64,000 bases of DNA from Saprospiraceae bacterium (GTDB taxonomy: Bacteria > Bacteroidota > Bacteroidia > Chitinophagales > Saprospiraceae), in the NCBI GenBank assembly GCA_020848695.1, contig JADLHT010000034.1, forward strand, positions 1-64,000. Direction: 5' to 3'. Made by a program: the position numbers and the translations under genes. Below, one piece after another: positions 58,101 to 64,000 of the stretch; within the stretch, counting starts at the first letter, position 1, and the number at the start of each line of letters is the position of its first letter. The notes below the pieces were generated by a model. It did no database searches. It saw only the letters and a program-made list of their open reading frames with translations, and was not told where the DNA came from.

Positions 58101-59506
58101 TTTGCATTTAATCTACGGGCCTGAGCTCTCACAAAATCTTTTCCATCTACAAGCCCATACACGGTTTCCAATTTTGTAACAGTGTTGGAACCATTAGTAC
58201 GGATTTCAGGATCACGTGATATTTGTTGATATAGAGAATTTGAATTATTGGAGGGTATTCCTTTGCCGTTTCTGTCTTTTGAGGGTGTAACCCCTGAAGT
58301 ATATCTTGCGAATGTTGCCGGATCCATATCAGTGGGTTGTCCCGGAGGAGTTCCTAAATCAGCAAATGCAAGAATATTTTTAACGTTTAAGTCAGCATTA
58401 GTACTCCCGGTTGTGTTGGTTACCCACACTTCTATATCTTTAATTCTAAAATTACTTTTAAGCTCAGGAAGAAGATTTAAAGATGCTTCAAATGTTTCTC
58501 TGTTATAATGACTTAGAAAGTAATGTCTGTTATCATCATACTCGTCCGGTCTTAATTCATATTCCTGAACTACGCCTCCTCCCCTTGTACTTATGTTTTC
58601 GTTTCTCGAATTTTGCTGTGCAATTAATCCGGTTAATTTGAGATGACCAAATTGCCAATCTGTTTTAAATCCGAATAAGTTTTGTGAGCCCTTGATTAAA
58701 GTAGAACGCAAGGGTAAGGCAACATTACCCGCTTCTATTTTTTTAATGATGTCATCTTCTGTGAATTTCTCACTATCATAGGCAAGTTTCAACTTTTGAT
58801 CAAAATCAAATGATGACTGTGTATTATAATTTGTATTTAATTTTAATTTATCGCCAATACTAGCCTGTAATTCCATCTGAATGTCCATATCGAAGTCAGG
58901 ACCATAATTATACTTTTGTCTTGATGTAAGATTAGGATTATCATTGAAGTTGTAGAACCCTCCAACAAATAAATCAACATTTCCTCGCGGTTCTATTTGA
59001 ATTCCAAGTCCACCAAATAATCTGTCTGAAAGATTTTTCTTAAGATCTAACTTTTTTAATGGATCAATGGCCTGTGAAAATCGACTCTTAGATCTAGATA
59101 CTCCGGATTTGTCTTTGAGATAATCTTTATCTTGTTGTCTGGCTTTAAACGCCATATATTCTTCAAATGTCATGGTTTTCGGATTCGAATAATAATCCGT
59201 ACCTATTTTTTCTTTAAGAATATATTCTCCCGAAATTGGATCATACTCCACTTCTTTTTCAATGGATTTGGGATCTTTTAAATCAAAAGGATTCTTTTTA
59301 TCCTTTACAGGATCAGATCCCGGACGATTTTTATATGGGATTGTATCGTTTTCAATGGTACGGTAATTTGCTTCAAAGGGGTCGGGTAATTGCCTGCCTC
59401 CGGCAAATAAGATGACAAAATGACACACCAATATTAATACTAAAATAACTACCCTTCGCACAAAACTCATTGAATCTGAAACAATAACCTTAAATCGATA
59501 ATCCAT
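52121..59506 (-). CDS. sprA: SprA, outer-membrane translocon of the type IX secretion system
   Basis: A 2461-residue protein, the usual length of SprA (called Sov in Porphyromonas). It forms a 36-strand outer-membrane barrel through which folded type IX substrates pass. An N-terminal hydrophobic segment (RVVILVLILVCHFVILFAGG) is the signal. SprA-family regions include RLFGGLGIQIEPRGNVDLFV, GGVVQEYELRPDEYDDNRH, EGGVIYIDDFEGA, and ELAEIWVNEMRLTG near the middle. The C-terminus ends in a strand (GLTVQFLLN). No stops or frameshifts interrupt it. It lies 41 bases downstream of ruvA on the same strand, so they may be co-transcribed. The partial gene at 1-242 encodes a likely client. Confidence 0.97.
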   Translation of the reverse strand: MDYRFKVIVSDSMSFVRRVVILVLILVCHFVILFAGGRQLPDPFEANYRTIENDTIPYKNRPGSDPVKDKKNPFDLKDPKSIEKEVEYDPISGEYILKEKIGTDYYSNPKTMTFEEYMAFKARQQDKDYLKDKSGVSRSKSRFSQAIDPLKKLDLKKNLSDRLFGGLGIQIEPRGNVDLFVGGFYNFNDNPNLTSRQKYNYGPDFDMDIQMELQASIGDKLKLNTNYNTQSSFDFDQKLKLAYDSEKFTEDDIIKKIEAGNVALPLRSTLIKGSQNLFGFKTDWQFGHLKLTGLIAQQNSRNENISTRGGGVVQEYELRPDEYDDNRHYFLSHYNRETFEASLNLLPELKSNFRIKDIEVWVTNTTGSTNADLNVKNILAFADLGTPPGQPTDMDPATFARYTSGVTPSKDRNGKGIPSNNSNSLYQQISRDPEIRTNGSNTVTKLETVYGLVDGKDFVRAQARRLNANEFTFNPDLGFLSLRTKLAPNQILAVAYHFLYNGHDKDPRTHEPFKIGEISSDVSSDSINTNLTFVKLLKSMNPVTNLSSYDLMMKNVYPIGGFNLSQEGFTFDIYYESPKGIQQRFIDDPKLDGFPLLNLFRMDNLNKTNDPQPDGVFDWIPGQTVIPTSGAIVFPVLEPFGSSLRGLITRALGQNPDPMIVEEIYTKYQYEKLYDTSITNARQNLTSNQFLLKGTSRSGKSNEIPLNTFGSDQNAKIIVRAGSLVLTENVDYIVDRAQGKVTILNESLLNGNNNITVDYENNSLFSLQRRAMLGFRAEYSKSKDFYIGTTFMNLFERPITQKVNLGEDPINNKIYGLDFGYSKSTPWLTRALDALPLYSTKENSKVSIQAEAAYLQPGYSRAIEQTGSEGGVIYIDDFEGAATGIGLYFNPTQWILASVPTAPELGQNFRGNKILNNHFTSSNRAMLSWYRIDPVARNGAPDANNSYTRQVDETEIFPNRQRQFGFTQELTFDITYYPREKGPYNFDLPNGIQGAEGIFTAGIDKLNRLNDPQTRWAGIMTKLNTNDFEVANVEYIDFWLLDPYLPKADGSEITKSGTLFFQLGNFSEDILKDGYAQFENGVPTADVKLPTVNTNFGRIASKAPILNTFDIKDRELQDVGLDGLATKNTNDTDDELRHFSGYLSALRSYLDPLVYTDVEKDPANDNYMSYRDNNHANNSTILNRYKRNSNPEGNSQIEQNNQISTASTGIPDQEDLNFDRSLNEREDYYSYRIDLEKVNGRLNSEFITESIQKDNSGVLETWYRFRIPITKNEKIGTLSDFRSIQSMRLIMTNFTEQTTLRFIKLQLGRNSWRRQDSKCPGDNTNDLILDKVDIEENSERKPFGYVTPPGIQRQQIFGSGPTANLLANEASILMRKTKFLPQCSATITKITELDIRRYDRFKMFLHAEDGNSNIDSGDLKVFVRLGRDFTHNYYEYEIPIQMIGKNVDTMGRTRGEVVWLKENEFDFPLELFINLKNERNIAGIPFTDVYSKQDPEKSNNLVKILGNPNIATIRGIMIGMRNTSNREIELAEIWVNEMRLTGIQNRGGFAALARGEVQLADLGNISVAGAYTSIGYGGIDQRLTDRSLEDIKQLDATTSLDLGKFLPKSLGISLPLTAQYSVAERRPEFDANDKDVKLKDKVDQALSRQAKDSILEKSIDYTTVSGFSLNNVRKNRTGNKKPMPWNIENFALSYGQSVSLKHNPIIAQDKLATKKGALDYNFSTSVKYIEPFKFIKSKYLKFLSEFNFNLIPNSIAVRNNLDRKHAISTYRFAAPRYSTWETIKFSWLRDYTLNWDLTKSIKVNFNAQVDAIVDEITYDPLQQGYVNPLSGALVQESQKSSFRTNNLKNFGRIRDYKHTVSASYNIPTRLIPGLEWVQSRIQYNSNFGWATGSQLTKDSLGSVISNGQTLTVTGEFNFTNLYNKIPYLKRINDESDNPGRRSQTTKSKTKTNKSETENKAGARDKKKKDSNRKISIAEKIFLRPLMMVRRIQLNYSENSSTVIPGFMEDPEILGMNKKFSTPGWSFVAGLKPNISPGNYLDKAASNGWISTNECMNREVVQRTTTTLGAKGRIELFKNFNIDLNLDKSYTNDYTETFKYVEDILNPQQKSFQHLSPYYTGSYSVSYISTKTLFKKDIDALFKEFSSNREIVSKRIGDKYNIINPSPKNPDYRDGFTGNHQDVVLGAFITTYAARDPRTANIDVFKTVPLPNWQLNYSGLSKLPGMKDIFQDFSIRHAYKNTLTVSSFRTNLDYEENNFGVPTQLRQDTSSYYTKLEIPTVSVNESFSPLIGINLKTKKGLDLSIDYSKSRQLNMNSSLNGQLNENKSTSYTIKAGYIVKNVYLKFLPGMKKVKKLKKLKKGQTREEVNAKLPKGNDLQITCDFSLRDEIQKVHFLDEGADIKARDAQGAHTIMISPAIKYNINKNLNARLHVDYSRRLPYTSNSFKDIRINGGLTVQFLLN

Positions 59507-59547
59507 TATAACGAGAAAAACCTTTAAAACTTGTATTTAAGAAAAAT

Positions 59548-60141
59548 TTAAGATAGCTTTTTGAGGCAATTTTTTATTAGATCTTCGAGATTTTGATCCT
59601 TAAGCTCTTGATTAGAGAATGTCTTCAAGACTTGTTCAACCTGCGATCTTCCAAATCCTAAGGCAATAAGTGCAGAAAGAGCTTCATTCCTGTTCTGGTT
59701 TCCTGTGTTGACAAGACCTATTGTATTAGAGCCCAAAGTTTCTTTACTTATCTTATCCCTAAGATCAATGATTATTCTTTGAGCAGTCTTAGGTCCTACA
59801 CCTTTAACTTTTCTAAATACCTGATCATCAGATGATTGTATTGCTTCTTTGAGGGAAGAAATCTCTAATGATGACAATATTATCCGTGCAGTATTTGGTC
59901 CTACACCATTGACAGACAGGAGAAGAATAAAAAGCTGTCGTTCACTTTCTTCAAAAAAACCGTACAGATAGTGTCCATCTTCCTTGATTATCTGATGGGT
60001 GAACAGCAATAAATCAGACTTTCCTTGGATTTTAGAATAGGTATTAAGACTAATATGAATCATATACCCAATTCCCCCGGCTTCAATAATTACCTGCGCA
60101 GGCAGACATTCGACTACTTTTCCCCTTACAAAGGCTATCAT
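59548..60141 (-). CDS. ruvA: Holliday junction branch migration protein RuvA
   Basis: A 197-residue RuvA that binds four-way junctions as a tetramer and recruits RuvB. It starts MIAFVRGKVVECLPAQVIIE. The two helix-hairpin-helix motifs are VNGVGPNTARIILSSLE and VKGVGPKTAQRIIIDLRDKI. The C-terminal RuvB-binding domain (NRNEALSALIALGFGRSQVE) is complete. A TAnnTTTG element ends 4 bases before the ATG, suggesting a leaderless mRNA. sprA lies downstream on the same strand, 41 bases away. Confidence 0.96.
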   Translation of the reverse strand: MIAFVRGKVVECLPAQVIIEAGGIGYMIHISLNTYSKIQGKSDLLLFTHQIIKEDGHYLYGFFEESERQLFILLLSVNGVGPNTARIILSSLEISSLKEAIQSSDDQVFRKVKGVGPKTAQRIIIDLRDKISKETLGSNTIGLVNTGNQNRNEALSALIALGFGRSQVEQVLKTFSNQELKDQNLEDLIKNCLKKLS

Positions 60142-60145
60142 TCCG

Positions 60146-60153
60146 CAAAAGTA
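60146..60153 (-). promoter_or_regulatory. -7 promoter element of ruvA-sprA
   Basis: Minus-strand TACTTTTG (TAnnTTTG), ending 4 bases before the ruvA ATG. No -33 TTG was found at the expected distance. Confidence 0.5.
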
Positions 60154-60257
60154 AAAATTATATATTATTTTTTTTTATAATATAATTATTTGCTTTATTT
60201 AACTTATAAATTCTTATACTGTATGTCTGTGTTAACCCGTTATTAAACTTTTGGCAT

Positions 60258-60265
60258 TAGCTTTG
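60258..60265 (+). promoter_or_regulatory. -7 promoter element of the BatA-like gene
   Basis: TAGCTTTG (TAnnTTTG), 20 bases before the ATG at 60286. It would start a short leader for the operon with the dihydroorotase-like and DUF4199 genes. Confidence 0.4.
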
Positions 60266-60285
60266 CAGTTTAGGACTGACAATTA

Positions 60286-62313
60286 ATGCAATTTAGTTAC
60301 CCGGGTATATTGTGGGCCCTTGGACTTCTGGCCATACCAATCATAATCCACTTATTTTATTTTAAAAGGTACAAGCAGGTTTATTTTACCAATGTTCGAT
60401 TCTTGAAGGAGCTTGTAGAAGAAACTTCACATAAAAATAAGCTTAAAAATCTTCTGATACTGATAAGTAGAATTCTTGCATTGGCTGCCTTAATTCTAGC
60501 ATTTGCACAACCTTTTTTCAAAGACTTAAAAGCCGGATCAGCGCATCATAAAGCAATCAGCATTTTTGTGGACAATAGCTGGTCAATGAATTCTTCTTCA
60601 TCAGACGGAAGTCTCTTTATACGAGCTAAAAGGTCTGCATTTGATATTATACAGGCCTATTCTGATTATGATCGATTTCAGATTATTTCGCATGAAATGA
60701 GTGGTAAACAATCTCACTTATTTTCAAAAACTGAAGCATTTACGGCTTTAGAAGAAATTCAACAGACCTCAACGGTTAACAATCTCAATAAAATTATTTA
60801 TAAACAAGTTCAATCAATTAAAGGTCTCAATGGCTACGACAAAGAAATTTTTATTTTGTCCGATTTTCAAAAATCCATTGTTGATCCGCTAAAGGATACT
60901 CTGGATAGTCAGATCTCTCTTAATCTCTTACCATTTACTGGAATTAAGGAATCCAATATTGCTATTGATACTGCATACTTTATAAATGCAGTTGTATTAA
61001 AAAATCATACGAATTTTTTAATTTATACTCTGCATAACTATGGTCATGAAGATGTAGAAGATCTGAAACTAAGTTATTCAATAAATGGTCAGGAGTATCC
61101 TGTACAAGGGGTTCAAATAAAGGCTAAAAAATCACTTACTGATACTATTCCTATTGCGGTTACCAAATCCGGAATTCAAAAGATAATATTAAAGATTGCC
61201 GACTATCCAATCCAGTTTGATGATCAATATTATCTGAGTTGTTCCGCCAGTGATGAAATTAAAATCTTAGTTATTTACGACAAAAAAGTTCCTGCTAATC
61301 TTATTCAGGCCTTAAATGCAATACCTTATTTTAAAGTAGAAAATCAAAACGTTGGTGCTATAAATTATAGCCATTTTCGTGATTATCGGCTGATTTTACT
61401 TGCAGATCAAATAACGATAAGTACCGGCCTAGCCGATGAGTTAAAAAAATCTCTGGCTAACGGATGTAATCTCTTTATCTTTCCAGCAGTAGATTTAAAA
61501 GGCGGATATCCAAATCTTGAATCAGCAATTCGATTACCCAAGTTAACCGAATTTGAATCATCCAAAAGAGAAGTTGGATCGATCAATTATGAAAGTGGTT
61601 TGTTTGATGATGTCTTTGTAACAAAAAAATCAAATTTTAGCTTACCTGTTGTTACTTCTTCTTATCAAATTAGCTCATCAATATATACTGAACCCCTTCT
61701 GAAATATAAAGATGGAAGTGCGTATGTGGCAAGATATGCTTTTGACAATGGGCTTGTGTATTTAAGTTCTGCATCTTCTAACGAAGAAATTAACTCACTT
61801 TCAAAAAATGCAGAAATCTTCTTACCCCTTTTATTTAAAGCTGCGGTAACCGGAAAAAACACACATGTTTATTCATATACCATCGGTGTAGATCAGATTG
61901 TCCAACTACCCTTTAATGATGAGTTAACGCTTAAGGATAATATTGTCCGTCTGAAAGGTCCGGAAGAATTTATTTGTTCTGCCCGATTCGTTCCCGGAAA
62001 AATTAATTTAGAAGTAATTGATCAGCTAAAAAAAGCCGGGATTTATGATGTTTATAATCAGGATGAGATACTTGGGTCAATAGCCTTCAATGATAATCGC
62101 AGGGAGTCTGATATGGAATTTGTATCTAAAGATAAATTGAAAGACTACTATGGTAATAGTTGTAAGGTCTTGGATCCAGATCAAATAGGTAGTCTGACTG
62201 CCAGTTTGAAAGAATCAAACAATAGCAAGGGATTATGGTGGTATCTGATCTTCGCAGGAATTGTATTTTTATTCATTGAAAGTATATTGATTCGATATTG
62301 GAAGAATAGTTAG
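60286..62313 (+). CDS. BatA-like membrane protein (N-terminal double-transmembrane domain)
   Basis: A 675-residue inner-membrane protein. The N-terminus begins FSYPGILWALGLLAIPIIIH, a signature of the Bacteroidota double-transmembrane domain, with a second segment (LLILISRILALAALILAFAQ) at about residues 57-77. It is followed by an incomplete von Willebrand-A-like region (AISIFVDNSWSMNSSS) with the MIDAS-like DNSWS. A long extracytoplasmic part ends in a last membrane helix (WWYLIFAGIVFLFIESILIR) near the C-terminus. BatA/BatB-type proteins are linked to stress and envelope homeostasis, with unknown biochemical role. It runs directly into the dihydroorotase-like gene, with a 1-base gap. Confidence 0.88.
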   Translation: MQFSYPGILWALGLLAIPIIIHLFYFKRYKQVYFTNVRFLKELVEETSHKNKLKNLLILISRILALAALILAFAQPFFKDLKAGSAHHKAISIFVDNSWSMNSSSSDGSLFIRAKRSAFDIIQAYSDYDRFQIISHEMSGKQSHLFSKTEAFTALEEIQQTSTVNNLNKIIYKQVQSIKGLNGYDKEIFILSDFQKSIVDPLKDTLDSQISLNLLPFTGIKESNIAIDTAYFINAVVLKNHTNFLIYTLHNYGHEDVEDLKLSYSINGQEYPVQGVQIKAKKSLTDTIPIAVTKSGIQKIILKIADYPIQFDDQYYLSCSASDEIKILVIYDKKVPANLIQALNAIPYFKVENQNVGAINYSHFRDYRLILLADQITISTGLADELKKSLANGCNLFIFPAVDLKGGYPNLESAIRLPKLTEFESSKREVGSINYESGLFDDVFVTKKSNFSLPVVTSSYQISSSIYTEPLLKYKDGSAYVARYAFDNGLVYLSSASSNEEINSLSKNAEIFLPLLFKAAVTGKNTHVYSYTIGVDQIVQLPFNDELTLKDNIVRLKGPEEFICSARFVPGKINLEVIDQLKKAGIYDVYNQDEILGSIAFNDNRRESDMEFVSKDKLKDYYGNSCKVLDPDQIGSLTASLKESNNSKGLWWYLIFAGIVFLFIESILIRYWKNS

Positions 62314-62314
62314 T

Positions 62315-63589
62315 ATGGAGATATTATTTCAAAATGTTTGCATCATTGATCCACGGAGTGTACACCACTTAAAAATGAGGGATGTGCTTATTTCCAATGG
62401 AAAGATTATTAAAATTGGAAGTAAACTGAATCCCACATCTACCGTAAAAGTTCTGTTTGCAAAAAATTCTTATTTGTCACCGGGCTGGGTTGATATTGCC
62501 TGTTATGGAGGAGAACCAGGATATGAAGAAAGAGAAACACTTGATTGCCTTTCCAATGCTGCAATTCATGGTGGTTATACCCGAATAGCTTATATGCCAA
62601 ATACTTTTCCAGCTATTCATTCAAAATCTGAAGTTCATTTTCTAATGAACAGACAGAAAGAGTTAGCTATTCACATTCATCCGATTGGTGCGATAAGTAA
62701 AAGTAATGAAGCTATTGAAATGGCTGAAATTCTGCAAATGCAGAAGGCAGGTGCAGTTGCTTTCTCTGACGGAAACAGTGGAATTCGCAGTTCAGGTTTA
62801 TTGCGTCGAGCATTGGAATACATTCAGTTGATTCCTTCTGCCATTCTGATACAACATTCTTATGATTCTGATCTGAGTCCAAATGCACAGGTACATGAGT
62901 CAGTTGAAACAAATTCTTTGGGATTAAAAACAAGTCCTTCTCTTGCTGAATTTTCTGCAGTACAAAGGGATATCTCAATTCTTGAATATACTCAATCGAG
63001 GATGTTGCTTAATAAAATTAGTTGTTCTGAGTCAGTCCAAATGGTGAGAAAGTATAAGAAAAGTGTTCCAAATTTATTTGCCACCGTATCTGTTTTTAAT
63101 CTGGTGTACCAAGATTCTGATCTCACTGAATTTCCATCATCCCTTAAGTTAATTCCTCCTATTCGATCAAAATCAGATCTAACAGCATTATGGAAAGGTC
63201 TAAAAGATCAGACCATTGATATTATTGTAAGTGATCATTTTCCTTTAAATCCTGAATTGAAAGATCTAGAATTTCAAAATGCAGGATTTGGCGCAATTTC
63301 ATTAGAAACAGCATTTTCACTGTTTAATTCACAGAATAGCGATGCAGATAGTTTGACTCTATGGGTTAGTAAATGTTCATTAAATCCAAGAAAAATATTT
63401 TCCTTACCGGAAGCCGGTATTGTTGAAGGATCAGATGCAGAATTGACCTGGTTTGATCCTACTATAAAATGGAAATATAATCTTGAAAAAATAAAATCAT
63501 TAGCAAAGAACAGCCCTTGCATCAATCAGGAATTGACCGGTAAGGTGCTTGGAGTATTCTCTAAAAATAAGTTTCATTTAACCCATTAA
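62315..63589 (+). CDS. dihydroorotase-like protein lacking metal ligands
   Basis: A 424-residue amidohydrolase related to class I dihydroorotases (PyrC). The fold and several signatures are kept: GGYTRIAYMPNTFPA, KAGAVAFSDG, and IDIIVSDHFPLNPE with the conserved Asp307. The metal site is not: the HxH at the first strand reads IACY (Ala62, Tyr64), and the His-containing strand after AEYTGGR... reads RMLLNKISC. The dinuclear zinc centre therefore cannot form as usual, so it is probably not a working dihydroorotase. Inactive PyrC-like partners of aspartate transcarbamoylase are known elsewhere; in Bacteroidota this gene follows the BatA-like gene, as here. The role is unknown. Confidence 0.85.
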   Translation: MEILFQNVCIIDPRSVHHLKMRDVLISNGKIIKIGSKLNPTSTVKVLFAKNSYLSPGWVDIACYGGEPGYEERETLDCLSNAAIHGGYTRIAYMPNTFPAIHSKSEVHFLMNRQKELAIHIHPIGAISKSNEAIEMAEILQMQKAGAVAFSDGNSGIRSSGLLRRALEYIQLIPSAILIQHSYDSDLSPNAQVHESVETNSLGLKTSPSLAEFSAVQRDISILEYTQSRMLLNKISCSESVQMVRKYKKSVPNLFATVSVFNLVYQDSDLTEFPSSLKLIPPIRSKSDLTALWKGLKDQTIDIIVSDHFPLNPELKDLEFQNAGFGAISLETAFSLFNSQNSDADSLTLWVSKCSLNPRKIFSLPEAGIVEGSDAELTWFDPTIKWKYNLEKIKSLAKNSPCINQELTGKVLGVFSKNKFHLTH

Positions 63590-63594
63590 GAATT

Positions 63595-64000
63595 ATGAAT
63601 AATTTTTCACAAACCATCAGAATAGGTATACTTTGGGGCATTGGATCGATGCTGTTTAGTCTGATTCAATACCTGATTACCGGATCACTTGAAACTGGGG
63701 TACTCCTGGGTATTCTTATATTTCTTCTGGGAATAGGGATAATGTATTATATAGGAATTAAAAGACGCGAAATGAATGGCAATTATATTGCCTGGAAAGA
63801 AGCCATGACGCATATGTGGGTTGGTGCAATGATAAATGTATTTATAACAACCATTTACATTTTTATTTTTTACAATTTTATTGATCCTGATTTAAAAAAT
63901 AAAATTACAGAAGCACAAATTCAAATGATTGAAAACTTCCGGGGATCAATGGGTGATCAAGCAGCCAATCAACAAATAGAAAAATTAGAGAATACGGATC
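63595..64000 (+). CDS. DUF4199 membrane protein, partial
   Basis: The frame opens at ATG 63595, 5 bases after the previous stop, and runs off the right edge (135 residues visible). Three membrane helices are clear: GIGSMLFSLIQYLITGSL, TGVLLGILIFLLGIGIMYYI and GAMINVFITTIYIFIFYNFI. A KRREMNGNYIAWKEAMTHMW motif between the second and third is typical of DUF4199, a Bacteroidota family of unknown function. It appears to be the third gene of the BatA-like operon. Confidence 0.82.
   Translation, partial: MNNFSQTIRIGILWGIGSMLFSLIQYLITGSLETGVLLGILIFLLGIGIMYYIGIKRREMNGNYIAWKEAMTHMWVGAMINVFITTIYIFIFYNFIDPDLKNKITEAQIQMIENFRGSMGDQAANQQIEKLENTD

Overview
The window looks like chromosome of an uncultured or little-studied member of the Bacteroidota, most likely Saprospiria or a neighbouring class. 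Evidence: a type III glutamine synthetase, a 2461-residue SprA translocon of the type IX secretion system, a type IX 'type B' sorting domain at the left edge, a paired-ExbD/TonB operon, DUF2480, DUF4199 and BatA-like proteins, few Shine-Dalgarno sites, and many TAnnTTTG promoter elements. The DNA is AT-rich and, outside one island, densely packed with genes of ordinary appearance. The placement is inferred from gene families; no rRNA or tRNA gene was seen.

Layout. 1-242: end of a secreted type IX substrate. 0.5-3.4 kb: operon for aromatic and acyl-CoA breakdown (thioesterase, 3-oxoadipyl-CoA-type thiolase, fumarylacetoacetase). 3.6-9.4 kb: glutamine synthetase III, UvrD/PcrA helicase and a sensor kinase. 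9.4-14.7 kb: an accessory island with a decayed IS3 element, four small minus-strand genes (SRPBCC, VOC, YdeI-like, alpha/beta hydrolase), an IS21 istB remnant, an HNH nuclease gene and two copies of a ~200-bp direct repeat, each just upstream of a minus-strand gene. 15.2-18.3 kb: exbB-exbD-exbD-tonB. 18.7-22.1 kb: a TonB-dependent receptor gene split by one in-frame TGA. 22.2-26 kb: secreted C1 peptidase and the kynurenine pair kmo/kynU. 26-29.5 kb: XerC/D recombinase, DEAD-box helicase and a small outer-membrane protein. 29.6-33.7 kb: TMTC-like glycosyltransferase, dprA and alkaline phosphatase. 33.7-36.9 kb: murI, two OmpH/Skp chaperones, DUF2480 and scpB. 37-42.6 kb: radA, an unknown protein, nadD, dnaN and an M16-family protein without the zinc motif. 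42.8-52.1 kb: katG, M28 peptidase, a LacZ-family lipoprotein whose catalytic glutamates are gone, SRPBCC/GyrI, M15 peptidase and a redoxin. 52.1-60.1 kb: sprA and ruvA. 60.3-64 kb: BatA-like protein, dihydroorotase-like pseudoenzyme and DUF4199.

How the parts connect. SprA would export proteins such as the one ending at position 242. ExbB/ExbD/TonB would energise receptors such as the split one beside it. PcrA, XerC/D, DprA, RadA, RuvA, DnaN and ScpB form a scattered DNA-maintenance set. The most interesting signals are the doubly inactivated LacZ homologue, the repeat-flanked island, two further pseudoenzymes (M16 and PyrC-like), the single-stop receptor, and four genes whose TAnnTTTG promoter lies only 4-5 nt before the ATG, which suggests leaderless mRNAs. 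No CRISPR array, prophage or complete insertion sequence was seen.
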